A stretch of DNA of 64,000 bases from Pseudomonas fluorescens (GTDB lineage Bacteria; Pseudomonadota; Gammaproteobacteria; Pseudomonadales; Pseudomonadaceae), in the NCBI GenBank assembly GCA_902825215.1, contig LR782234.1, positions 2,480,001-2,544,000 on the forward strand, given 5' to 3'. Under the pieces are notes generated by a model that saw nothing but the letters and a program-made list of their open reading frames with translations, was not told the origin of the DNA and searched no databases. Every line of letters starts with the position of its first letter. Positions within the stretch are counted from its first letter, which is position 1. Positions 16,582 through 23,490 of the stretch are shown here, piece after piece. The position numbers and the translations under genes are program-made.

Positions 16582-16636
16582 ACGGGGACAGACCACGTTT
16601 AGAAATCACTCCAAAAAAGTGGTCTGTGCCTTTTTC
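16580..16636. repeat. R palindrome copy 6
   Basis: Arms 16584-16596 (GGGGACAGACCAC) and 16619-16630 (GTGGTCTGTGCC, one change), type A loop (gtttagaaatcactccaaaaa). Its left edge overlaps the stop codon of the module 5 gene. Confidence 0.87.
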
Positions 16637-16637
16637 C

Positions 16638-16700
16638 TCTGAAGGGAGGGCAGGTTATTCCCTTGAGTTGCCCAAGATATGGAAGTCGTTACTTTAAAGA
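16638..16700 (+). pseudogene. Toxin tail remnant, 5' part of duplicated module 1
   Basis: This stretch (gggcaggttattcccttgag and onward, reading YSLELPKIWKSLL) matches the tail after R copy 1 (12764-12812) with a few changes, then breaks off where the RAYT element begins. The remainder of the same tail resumes at about 17830. Confidence 0.65.
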
Positions 16701-16703
16701 AGT

Positions 16704-17538
16704 AAAGGGGGGCAGACCACGTTTAATGTAATTGACTGCAACAATACGTAAAAATTTGCCGTCATGGTTACCTTTCGGCCCGCTAAGCTTTCAGTTCGAC
16801 CAATTGAAAGGATTCATCAATGCCGCGTAGAGCCCGAGTTTTGATACCAAGCGTACCGCTCCACTTGATTCAGCGAGGAAACAATAGATCTGTCTGTTTC
16901 TTTGCCGAGGAAGATTACCTTTTTTATCTTGAGCTTTTGGTCGAGCAGGCTTCTAAAAATGATTGTGATATTCATGCGTGGTGCTTAATGACCAATCACA
17001 TACATTTATTAGTCAGTCCTCATAATGCCAACAGCGCAAGCCTGCTGATGAAAGGTGTCGGGCAAAGATACGCCCAATATATAAATCGTACGTATAATCG
17101 AAGCGGAAGTTTGTGGGAAGGCCGGTATCGTTCATGCCTTGTTGAGAATGAACGATATTTTTTGTGCTGTTCTCGATACATCGAAATGAATCCCGTCAGA
17201 GCTAAAATGGTAAATCATCCGTCAGAATATCGCTGGTCAAGTTACCGTGTTAACGCACAATCAGAGCGATCACACATTGTTACTCCTCATGCTCAGTATT
17301 TGGCGCTTGGAGGGCAGGGCGGGCAACCGGCAGATGCTTATCGCGAACTGTTCAAAAATGACTTAGAGTCAGGATTGGTTGACCAGATTCGTGACGCGAC
17401 CAATGGAAATAACGTATTTGGCGGTTCAAAGTTTGCTGATGATGTCGAGGCAATGATCGGTCGCCGCGTGCAGCGAGGGAGGCCGGGACGGCCGAAAAAA
17501 CCGACCATTTAATGGAAAACGTGGTCTGTCCCCGTTTT
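16704..17538 (+). mobile_element. RAYT element: transposase gene between the two halves of an R palindrome
   Basis: The left end 16704-16724 (AAAGGGGGGCAGACCACGTTT) and the right end 17514-17538 (AAAACGTGGTCTGTCCCCGTTTT type) are the left and right arms of R. Between them lies one Y1/RAYT gene with ~95 bp of 5' leader. The short R copies elsewhere look like this element with the gene removed. The element splits the toxin tail of a duplicated module, so it was either inserted there or arrived together with the block up to 17826. Confidence 0.78.
16820..17512 (+). CDS. REP-associated tyrosine transposase (RAYT, Y1/IS200-like)
   Basis: A 230-residue single-strand DNA transposase of the HUH/Y1 family. 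Key features: N-terminal MPRRARVLIPSVPLHLIQRG typical of RAYTs; the metal-binding HUH motif in MTNHIHLLVSP (about residues 55-65); the RYIEMNPVRA segment carrying the catalytic tyrosine (about 121); and a C-terminal basic QRGRPGRPKKP tail. Shine-Dalgarno AAGGA precedes the ATG by 7 bases. RAYTs cleave and join hairpin REP-like sequences as single strands; here the flanking hairpin is R, so R is the likely substrate. Single copy in the window. The family call is firm; activity on R is inference. Confidence 0.92.
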   Translation: MPRRARVLIPSVPLHLIQRGNNRSVCFFAEEDYLFYLELLVEQASKNDCDIHAWCLMTNHIHLLVSPHNANSASLLMKGVGQRYAQYINRTYNRSGSLWEGRYRSCLVENERYFLCCSRYIEMNPVRAKMVNHPSEYRWSSYRVNAQSERSHIVTPHAQYLALGGQGGQPADAYRELFKNDLESGLVDQIRDATNGNNVFGGSKFADDVEAMIGRRVQRGRPGRPKKPTI

Positions 17539-17540
17539 CC

Positions 17541-17788
17541 ACTCGCTATTTATCTCGGCTTATGAAATTTTAGGTCGTGCCTTGGTCGAGAAAGTATCGA
17601 GCGCGGTTGTTAAAGAGTTCTTGTTAACTAATGAAAGACAGCTTGGCGCAAATCCAGGTCAGCTCTATTATTTTGTAGAGTCTATAGTTGACCATTCAGT
17701 CGTTCGAGGTGTTAAATCTGAATCGTTGATTGAAGTTGCTCCTGCGGATTACAAACCATTTTTGTTAAAAAGGTTTGCCTCAAGTTAG
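17541..17788 (+). pseudogene. Fragment of unknown gene between R halves
   Basis: An open frame runs from the right R arm through AYEILGRALVEKVSS to LLKRFASS and stops at 17788; the first usable start is a TTG at 17582 without a convincing ribosome-binding site. About 80 residues, low GC, unknown family. It may be the 3' part of an orphan immunity or toxin gene truncated by R, by analogy with its neighbours. Confidence 0.45.
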
Positions 17789-17799
17789 GTATATGAATC

Positions 17800-17826
17800 C
17801 GAAAGCGTGGTCTCTCCCCGTTTTAT
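17800..17826. repeat. R right half-copy
   Basis: GCGTGGTCTCTCCCCGTTTT (one mismatch in the arm) without a left arm nearby. It marks the right border of the block that interrupts the duplicated module 1. Confidence 0.75.
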
Positions 17827-17896
17827 TAACTGCTTGAAAATAATTAAGTAATGATTGCGTTTATACGCAAGAAGAGTTTGTGAGGGAATACAAAAA

Positions 17897-18480
17897 ATGA
17901 CAGTGAATCAAGAGTTGTTTGATGACTTATGGGGCGGAGAAAAAAGCATCGGTTTTTTTGTTCATTCTGGAATATGTTTTTGGGTCATTGATGAGAAGCG
18001 TAACTTTACTATTGATGTGGAGCTGAGTCTGCGCGCCTCTCTAAAAAATGGCACCATCACTCAGGAGCAATATGAGCGGTCAAGCCTGAGCTTTAGAGGC
18101 GGAGTTTTAACTTTGACAGCCGGAAATTTCCTCACATATTTAAATGGCGGAAGTGCGAAGCTTCTACCGTCATCTGAGTTGCAGGGGTTTTTGGGGGTAG
18201 ACAAGACTGTCTTTGCACGAGTCGAAGATTATTTTCTCAGTGGCAATGGCTTGGACTCTGATTTGTTTAGGCGTGCAAATATTATTAGGTCTCGGCTTCC
18301 TTTATTTATATAAACTTTGATCGTAAAATCTTCATGCATATGGATGATGGGCGATCCCATGAGAATTATGTTCATTCTGATTGGGTCTCTCAATTTTATG
18401 ATTTCAGTTTTTTGATTCCTACGAGCGAAAATTACTGGGTAGAGTGCGGTGACGATTATTGGAAGCTTCGATTTTTATAG
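17897..18480 (+). pseudogene. Second copy of module 1 immunity gene, frameshifted
   Basis: Nearly identical over its whole length to 12878-13462, and preceded (17830-17900) by the matching toxin tail ending YTQEEFVREYKK with an ATGA overlap. One base is missing near 18303 (cctttatttatataa here, cctttgttttatataa in copy 1), giving a stop after about 138 codons. Sequence similarity continues past the old stop to R copy 9. The truncated protein lacks the last ~55 residues and is probably non-functional. Confidence 0.85.
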
Positions 18481-18510
18481 TGTGCGGCTACGCCAAGAAA
18501 TATTGATAAG

Positions 18511-18577
18511 GATAAATGGGGATAAATGAGGATGGACCACGTTTAGAGCGTAAACTGAAAACGTAGTCTGTTCCCGT
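18511..18577. repeat. R palindrome copy 9 (diverged)
   Basis: Arms are GAGGATGGACCACG (18528-18541) and CGTAGTCTGTTCCCG (18562-18576), each with changes; a repeated ataaatg precedes it (18512 and 18522). Loop is type B-like (tttagagcgtaaactgaaa). Confidence 0.75.
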
Positions 18578-18632
18578 TTTTTCGTTAGGTAAAGGCGATT
18601 TTGTCCCGTTACCTTAAGTGCGCGGAGGGCTT

Positions 18633-18881
18633 ATGGCGTCAATTCATATTGAGGAAATTCGAACAATCTTGTCTGAGCAAGGCAATAAAGATGCCATGCC
18701 AAATCAAGCTAATGGAGAGGGTTATTTTCTAGAGATTAGATTTGACAGCGCTACTCGCAAGGCATCTAGGATTGTTGATGAAGAGTATAAGGATAAAGTA
18801 ATAACGCTGGATTGCCCCTACGGCACAGTAGTTATTTTGTGTGATGAGGAAGGGCAGTTGAAATCAATTGAGTTAAGTTAG
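18633..18881 (+). CDS. Orphan immunity-like protein, module 6
   Basis: An 82-residue protein (MASIHIEEIRTIL start) with a good GGAGGG ribosome-binding site 4 bases upstream of the ATG; a GTG at 18618 is a weaker choice. A short tail frame (GKGDFVPLP) ends at 18617 just upstream, as in other modules. The sequence (RFDSATRKASRIVDEEYKDK, then TLDCPYGTVVILCDEEGQL) resembles short DUF-type immunity proteins but I cannot name the family. Its 3' two-thirds are duplicated 297 bp downstream. Confidence 0.65.
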   Translation: MASIHIEEIRTILSEQGNKDAMPNQANGEGYFLEIRFDSATRKASRIVDEEYKDKVITLDCPYGTVVILCDEEGQLKSIELS

Positions 18882-18916
18882 CTGCCCGCAAGTGACATTC
18901 CCAGCGAGAGGGAGGA

Positions 18917-18970
18917 AGGGGGACAGACCACATTTAGAATGTAAACCGAAAACGTGGTCTGTCCCCCGTT
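18917..18970. repeat. R palindrome copy 10
   Basis: Perfect arms GGGGGACAGACCAC (18918-18931) and GTGGTCTGTCCCCC (18954-18967), type B loop. Forms the end of the first 297-bp tandem unit. Confidence 0.92.
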
Positions 18971-18977
18971 TCCCTGA

Positions 18978-19178
18978 GGCAATAAAGATGCCATGCCAAA
19001 TCAAGCTAATGGAGAGGGTTATTTTCTAGAGATTAGATTTGACAGCGCTACTCGCAAGGCATCTAGGATTGTTGATGAAGAGTATAAGGATAAAGTAATA
19101 ACGCTGGATTGCCCCTACGGCACAGTAGTTATTTTGTGTGATGAGGAAGGGCAGTTGAAATCAATTGAGTTAAGTTAG
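18978..19178 (+). pseudogene. 5'-truncated tandem duplicate of module 6 gene
   Basis: From 18978 the sequence repeats 18681 onward with a fixed offset of 297 bp, essentially base for base, including the 3' intergenic DNA and the next R. The first 16 codons and the ribosome-binding site are missing because the copy is joined directly to R copy 10. An internal ATG at 18993 leaves 61 residues in frame but has no good RBS. A very recent duplication whose left joint is the R element. Confidence 0.9.
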
Positions 19179-19214
19179 CTGCACGCAAGTGACATTCCCA
19201 GCGAGAGGGAGGAA

Positions 19215-19265
19215 TGGGGACAGACCACATTTAGAATGTAAACCGAAACGTGGTCTGTCCCCGTT
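19215..19265. repeat. R palindrome copy 11
   Basis: Arms 19216-19228 (GGGGACAGACCAC) and 19250-19262 (GTGGTCTGTCCCC), type B loop; the last copy of the array, about 30 bp before a terminator. Confidence 0.92.
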
Positions 19266-19296
19266 TACCCCCGTTTTCCCTGCCGTGCTGAACTGA

Positions 19297-19326
19297 AAAG
19301 CCCCGAACTGCTCGGGGCTTTTTTAT
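19297..19326. terminator. Rho-independent terminator at the end of the CDI array
   Basis: Stem AGCCCCGA / TCGGGGCT (19299-19319) followed by TTTTTTATTT, preceded by AAAA, so it can work in both directions. It separates the CDI array from the convergent minus-strand gene at 19351. Confidence 0.85.
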
Positions 19327-19350
19327 TTAGGGCAAACAATCAGCAGTGAC

Positions 19351-20394
19351 TCAACGAAACGCCGGCACCACATGCTTGATAAACAGCTCCAGCGACTTCT
19401 TCTTCTCCGCATGCGGCAAGCTGTTGTCACACCAGAAACTGAACTCATCCACGCCCAGTTCCTGGTAGTACTTGATCCGTGGAATGATCTCTTCCGGCGT
19501 ACCAATCATCGCCGTCTTGTGCAGGCTTTCCAGTTCAAACTCCGGACGTCCGGCAAACTTTTCTTCCGGGCTCGGCGCAAGGAAGCCGTTGACAGGGGTT
19601 TGCTTGTTGCCGAACCACGCGTCGAAGGTGCGGTAGAAACGCGAGATGGCTTTCGCGCCGACTTTCCAGCCGTCCGGGTCGTCGGCGGTGTGCACGTGGG
19701 TGTGGCGCAGCACCATCAATTGCGGGCGTGGTACGTCGGGGTTGTTGTCGAGTGCGGTCTGGAATTTGTTTTTCAGGTCGACGACTTCTTCGTCGCCCTT
19801 CATCAATGGCGTGACCATCACGTTGCAGCCATTGGCCACGGCGAAGTTGTGCGAGTCCGGGTCGCGGGCGGCGATCCACATCGGCGGGTTGGGCTTCTGG
19901 ATCGGCTTCGGCACGCTGGTTGAAGTGGGGAATTTCCAGATATCGCCGTCGTGGGCGTAGTCGCCTTGCCACAGGGCGCGGACCACCGGGACCATTTCGC
20001 GCAGGGCCTGGCCGCCGCTGGAAGCGGGCATGCCGCCGGCCATGCGGTCAAATTCGACTTGATAGGCGCCACGGGCGAGGCCGACTTCCATGCGGCCGTT
20101 GCTGATCACGTCGAGCAGGGCACATTCGCCGGCGACGCGCAGTGGGTGCCAGAACGGCGCGATGATGGTGCCAGCGCCGAGGTGGATGGTCGTGGTTTTC
20201 GCTGCGAGGTAGGCCAGCAGCGGCATCGGGCTTGGCGAGATGGTGTATTCCATGGCGTGGTGTTCGCCGATCCACACGGTGCTGAAACCGCCGGCCTCGG
20301 CCATCAGGGTCAGTTCGGTGAGGTCTTCGAACAGTTGGCGGTGGCTGACGCTTTCGTCCCAGCGTTCCATGTGGATGAACAGGGAAAATTTCAT
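19351..20394 (-). CDS. LLM-class flavin-dependent oxidoreductase (luciferase-like)
   Basis: A 347-residue cytosolic TIM-barrel monooxygenase of the bacterial luciferase-like family. Visible marks: N-terminal MKFSLFIHMERWDE, the WIGEHHAMEY segment with the conserved histidines (~42-47), the LLDVISNGRMEVGLARG phosphate-binding region (~95-110), and PNPPMWIAARDPDS. These enzymes need reduced FMN from a partner reductase; one is encoded at 22681-23166 in the same putative regulon. Substrate unknown; the NCS1 permease nearby suggests a heterocyclic nitrogen compound. It is divergent from the chemoreceptor gene and the intergenic region has a TGGTATACCA palindrome. Confidence 0.88.
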   Translation of the reverse strand: MKFSLFIHMERWDESVSHRQLFEDLTELTLMAEAGGFSTVWIGEHHAMEYTISPSPMPLLAYLAAKTTTIHLGAGTIIAPFWHPLRVAGECALLDVISNGRMEVGLARGAYQVEFDRMAGGMPASSGGQALREMVPVVRALWQGDYAHDGDIWKFPTSTSVPKPIQKPNPPMWIAARDPDSHNFAVANGCNVMVTPLMKGDEEVVDLKNKFQTALDNNPDVPRPQLMVLRHTHVHTADDPDGWKVGAKAISRFYRTFDAWFGNKQTPVNGFLAPSPEEKFAGRPEFELESLHKTAMIGTPEEIIPRIKYYQELGVDEFSFWCDNSLPHAEKKKSLELFIKHVVPAFR

Positions 20395-20527
20395 GACGCT
20401 ACCTCGAGTCTTTTGTCATTGGCCGGTCGTGTGCTGGCCTGTCGAACTGCCGTGAGCGCGGGACGCTCGCGAGTTTTATCACCATTCAGGCACGCCTTCG
20501 AGGACGGCTGGTCGGTTGATTGAATAT

Positions 20528-20537
20528 TGGTATACCA
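20528..20537. promoter_or_regulatory. TGGTATACCA operator-like palindrome 1
   Basis: Perfect 10-bp palindrome in the divergent region between the LLM oxidoreductase and chemoreceptor genes. The same site occurs at 23218-23227 and with one mismatch at 23391-23400. The form resembles GntR-family operators, but no regulator gene is in the window. Confidence 0.6.
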
Positions 20538-20597
20538 TAATACGGGATATCCGCAAAATATTTCTGACCGACACTTCGAACAAGGAAGGCGCAACAG

Positions 20598-22547
20598 ATG
20601 AACATCAAACAAAAACTGACCATGGCATTCGCCGTGATCGCCAGTCTGCCGGTGTTGCTGGTGGCGGCGCTGATCATTCTCAATGTCCGCGATGGGGCGC
20701 GGGACACTTTCGTCGACAGCACCGGGCGCGAAGTGCGTCAGGTCGAAAACGCGATGCAATTGTTCTTTGAGGGGATCAGCCAGAACGTCGCTTATCTGGC
20801 CGAACATCCGCAATTGCAGAGCATCGACGGCAGCCTCAAACGCTATCTGAGCAGCGATGCCGCGCAAGTGCCCATGGGGCCGCAGGATCAGCAGTTGTTC
20901 AAGCTGTTTGCCGGGCTGGCCAAGGCGCATCCGGCGTACACCTATCTGTCGCTGGGCACCGAGCAGGGCGGTTACCTGTTCTGGCCGGGCGATGCGCAAC
21001 TCGCCAATTACGACCCGCGCACGCGGCCCTGGTACAAAACCGCGATGGCCAATCCCGGCAAAACCTTGCGCACCGAAGCCTATTACTGGGCGGCCGATGA
21101 CGTGGTGCTGGTCAGCACCGTGCGTAGCTTCAACAATCAGTTGGGCAGCAATGCCGGCGTGGTCAATATCGACGTTTCGCTCAAGCAACTGACCGATCTG
21201 GTCAAGCAGATCCGCCTCGGCGACAGCGGTTATCTGATGCTGATGGAGGCCAACAACACCGTGTTGGTCGATCCGAGCGATCCGGCGCACAACTTCAAGA
21301 AACTCACCGAACTGGGCGATGGCTACCGGCAACTGGCCGAAGCGAGCAAAGGCCTGGTTGAAGTGGAACTGGCCGGCGAGCGCTACATGGCGCTGGTCTG
21401 GCCGTCCGAGGCGCTGGGCTGGCGGTTTGTCGGGCTGGTCAAAGCCAGTGAAGTGATGGCCGGGGCCACGCGGCTGACCTGGATCATCGGCATCATCGCT
21501 GTCGTCTGCGCGCTGCTGTTTGCCATGGCCGGGGCGTGGTTTGCCGGGTTGATGGTCAAGCCGATTCGCGGTGTCGCCAGTGGTCTGGAAGGCATCGCCC
21601 AGGGTGAGGGCGATCTGACCGCACGCCTGGAAGTGCGCGGGCAGGACGAAACGGCGCAACTGGCCGGCTGGTTCAACCAGTTTCTCGAAGCGATCCGCAC
21701 CTTGATTCAGCGCATCGGCCAGGCGGCGGGGCAGATCCACAGCAGCTCCGGCAGCGCCACGGAAGTCTCGGCAGAGATGGCTGAAGTCGCGTCGCGTCAG
21801 CGCGAGGCGGTGGACATGGTCTCGACCGCGTTCCACGAAATGGTCGCCACTTCCAATGAAGTCGCGCGCTCCTGCAGTCAGGCCGCAGACTCGGCTGACA
21901 ACGGCCAGCGTCAAGCGCATACCGGGCAGCAGCAGATCGATGCGGCGGTGAGCAATGTCGGCCGTCTGAGCGAGGAAATCGGTCACAGCGCCGAGTCGAT
22001 GCAGCAACTGGAGCAGGACAGCAACGATATCCAGTCGATCCTCGGCACCATTCGCTCGATCGCCGAGCAGACCAACCTGCTCGCGCTCAACGCCGCCATT
22101 GAAGCGGCGCGCGCGGGCGAGCAGGGGCGGGGGTTCGCGGTGGTGGCCGATGAGGTTCGTGCATTGGCCAAGCGCACTTCGGATTCAACCGGCGAGATCG
22201 ATGCACTGCTGGGCAATCTGGCGCGGCGCACCCATCAGATGGGCAAGCAGATGCATGCCAGTCTCGAGGTGTCGCAGGAAACCGTGGTGTCGATCAACGA
22301 GGCGCGGGCGAGTTTTGAGTTAATACGCGAGTCGGTGGATGTGATCCGCGACATGAACACGCAGATCGCCACGGCGGCAGAGGAGCAGCATCAGGTGGCC
22401 GAGGATATCAATCGGCATATCAGCCAGATTCATGGTGATGCGCAGTTGGTGGCGAGTCTGGCGGATTCGACCCGTGAGGATGCGCAGAATCTGACGGCGC
22501 TGTCGCAGACGTTGAATCAGTTGGTGAGCCGGTTTCGTACACACTAA
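20598..22547 (+). CDS. Methyl-accepting chemotaxis protein with dCache sensor
   Basis: A 649-residue transducer. Order: N-terminal membrane helix (~8-29), periplasmic double-Cache domain (~35-285) with the [12 protein letters not shown] ligand-pocket motif (~152) and [11 protein letters not shown], second helix (~290-315), HAMP (~316-370), and a cytoplasmic signalling domain whose tip reads [26 protein letters not shown] (~490). Y...R.RxWY...D fits amino-acid-type dCache pockets but is not exclusive; the context (NCS1 permease, LLM oxidoreductase) would favour a purine/pyrimidine-type ligand. Preceded by AAGGAAGG-type RBS. An operator-like palindrome lies 61 bp upstream. Confidence 0.95.
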   Translation: MNIKQKLTMAFAVIASLPVLLVAALIILNVRDGARDTFVDSTGREVRQVENAMQLFFEGISQNVAYLAEHPQLQSIDGSLKRYLSSDAAQVPMGPQDQQLFKLFAGLAKAHPAYTYLSLGTEQGGYLFWPGDAQLANYDPRTRPWYKTAMANPGKTLRTEAYYWAADDVVLVSTVRSFNNQLGSNAGVVNIDVSLKQLTDLVKQIRLGDSGYLMLMEANNTVLVDPSDPAHNFKKLTELGDGYRQLAEASKGLVEVELAGERYMALVWPSEALGWRFVGLVKASEVMAGATRLTWIIGIIAVVCALLFAMAGAWFAGLMVKPIRGVASGLEGIAQGEGDLTARLEVRGQDETAQLAGWFNQFLEAIRTLIQRIGQAAGQIHSSSGSATEVSAEMAEVASRQREAVDMVSTAFHEMVATSNEVARSCSQAADSADNGQRQAHTGQQQIDAAVSNVGRLSEEIGHSAESMQQLEQDSNDIQSILGTIRSIAEQTNLLALNAAIEAARAGEQGRGFAVVADEVRALAKRTSDSTGEIDALLGNLARRTHQMGKQMHASLEVSQETVVSINEARASFELIRESVDVIRDMNTQIATAAEEQHQVAEDINRHISQIHGDAQLVASLADSTREDAQNLTALSQTLNQLVSRFRTH

Positions 22548-22561
22548 CTGACGGTCGCGTA

Positions 22562-22657
22562 CCTGTGGGAGCTGGCTTGCCAGCGATAGCGTCAGCCCGG
22601 CCAATAGCGTCATTGACTGAACTGACCTCATCGCTGGCAAGCCAGCTCCCACAGGGG
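22562..22657. repeat. REP pair (BIME)
   Basis: CCTGTGGGAGCTGGCTTGCC and its inverted counterpart GGCAAGCCAGCTCCCACAGG face each other across a ~50-bp spacer, a Pseudomonas BIME. It sits between convergent genes and may also end transcription. Confidence 0.9.
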
Positions 22658-22680
22658 TGAGTGTTGATCAGCGCTTGTGA

Positions 22681-23166
22681 TCAAACCAGCACCGGCAACG
22701 CCCCCATCTTGCCGTGGCAATACACCAGTGGCCCGGCCACTTGCTCGGGCACGATCAGGTTTTGCACCGCGCCGACCATGATCGCGTGGTCGCCACCTTC
22801 GTATTCGCGCCACAGTTCGCACTCGATCACCGCTGTCGCATTGGCGAGGATCGGGTTGCCCAGTTCACTCAACGTCCACTCGATGCCTTGCGCCTTGTCC
22901 TTGCCTTTACGGGCGAAGGCGTAGGCTTCGCTTTGCTGGCCGCCAGACAGAACGTGAATGGCGAAGCGCTTGTTCTTGATCAGCACGGGGTAGGAGTCAG
23001 AGCTGTAGTTGGGGCAGAACAGCACCAGTGCCGGGTCCATCGACAGCGAGCTGAAGGCGCTGGCGGTCAGGCCGACGATCTGGCCGTCATCGTCGAGCGT
23101 GGTGATCACAGTGACGCCGGACGGGAACGAGCCCATGACTTGTTTGTAAATGGCAGCATCGATCAT
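22681..23166 (-). CDS. Flavin reductase family protein (FMN-binding split barrel)
   Basis: A 161-residue flavin reductase-like protein. The family motif GSFPSGVTVITT (~12-23), GLTASAFSSLSMDPALVLFC (~32-51) and the C-terminal GDHAIMVGAV (~124) are typical of NAD(P)H:flavin oxidoreductases that feed two-component monooxygenases. It likely supplies FMNH2 to the LLM enzyme at 19351-20394. GAGGAA precedes the ATG. The gene is divergent from the NCS1 permease; two TGGTATACCA-like sites lie in between. Confidence 0.9.
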   Translation of the reverse strand: MIDAAIYKQVMGSFPSGVTVITTLDDDGQIVGLTASAFSSLSMDPALVLFCPNYSSDSYPVLIKNKRFAIHVLSGGQQSEAYAFARKGKDKAQGIEWTLSELGNPILANATAVIECELWREYEGGDHAIMVGAVQNLIVPEQVAGPLVYCHGKMGALPVLV

Positions 23167-23217
23167 TGGTCATTCCTCGAGTGTGTGCAGCGGGTTTTTG
23201 TTTATCTAATGGTCTGA

Positions 23218-23227
23218 TGGTATACCA
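23218..23227. promoter_or_regulatory. TGGTATACCA operator-like palindrome 2
   Basis: Perfect copy of the palindrome at 20528, 51 bp upstream of the flavin reductase start. Confidence 0.6.
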
Positions 23228-23390
23228 GAATTTTGCGTTTGCAAGGTCTTTCAAGCTGAACCGATAAACGTGCCACGTTCGTCGGAAACTCAATATTTAC
23301 GGGGCTTTCGGCTGGTTTGCCGGCGGCGCTTTGGGCGAGGATGGCGTATCAGATGGCGCGTTAAATCACGGATCAGTCTTGTGAAATGTT

Positions 23391-23400
23391 TGGAATACCA
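23391..23400. promoter_or_regulatory. TGGTATACCA operator-like palindrome 3 (one mismatch)
   Basis: TGGAATACCA followed by taatatggt, 90 bp upstream of the permease start; context (accataata) matches site 1. The remainder of the 324-bp divergent region 23167-23490 shows nothing else I can support. Confidence 0.5.
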
Positions 23401-23490
23401 TAATATGGTCTGCATCTGAGGGGCGACCAAAGAGTCCCCCCGGTTTGGCTTCATACAAAGATAAGAACAGACAAACTCGAGTTCATTCAT

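Noticed and set aside
12700..19265. CRISPR array
   Set aside because: The repeats are palindromes with perfect hairpin arms at irregular spacing of 0.3-0.9 kb with genes between them.
20391..22007. 538-codon minus-strand frame opposite the chemoreceptor gene
   Set aside because: Low-complexity shadow of a clear methyl-accepting chemotaxis protein.
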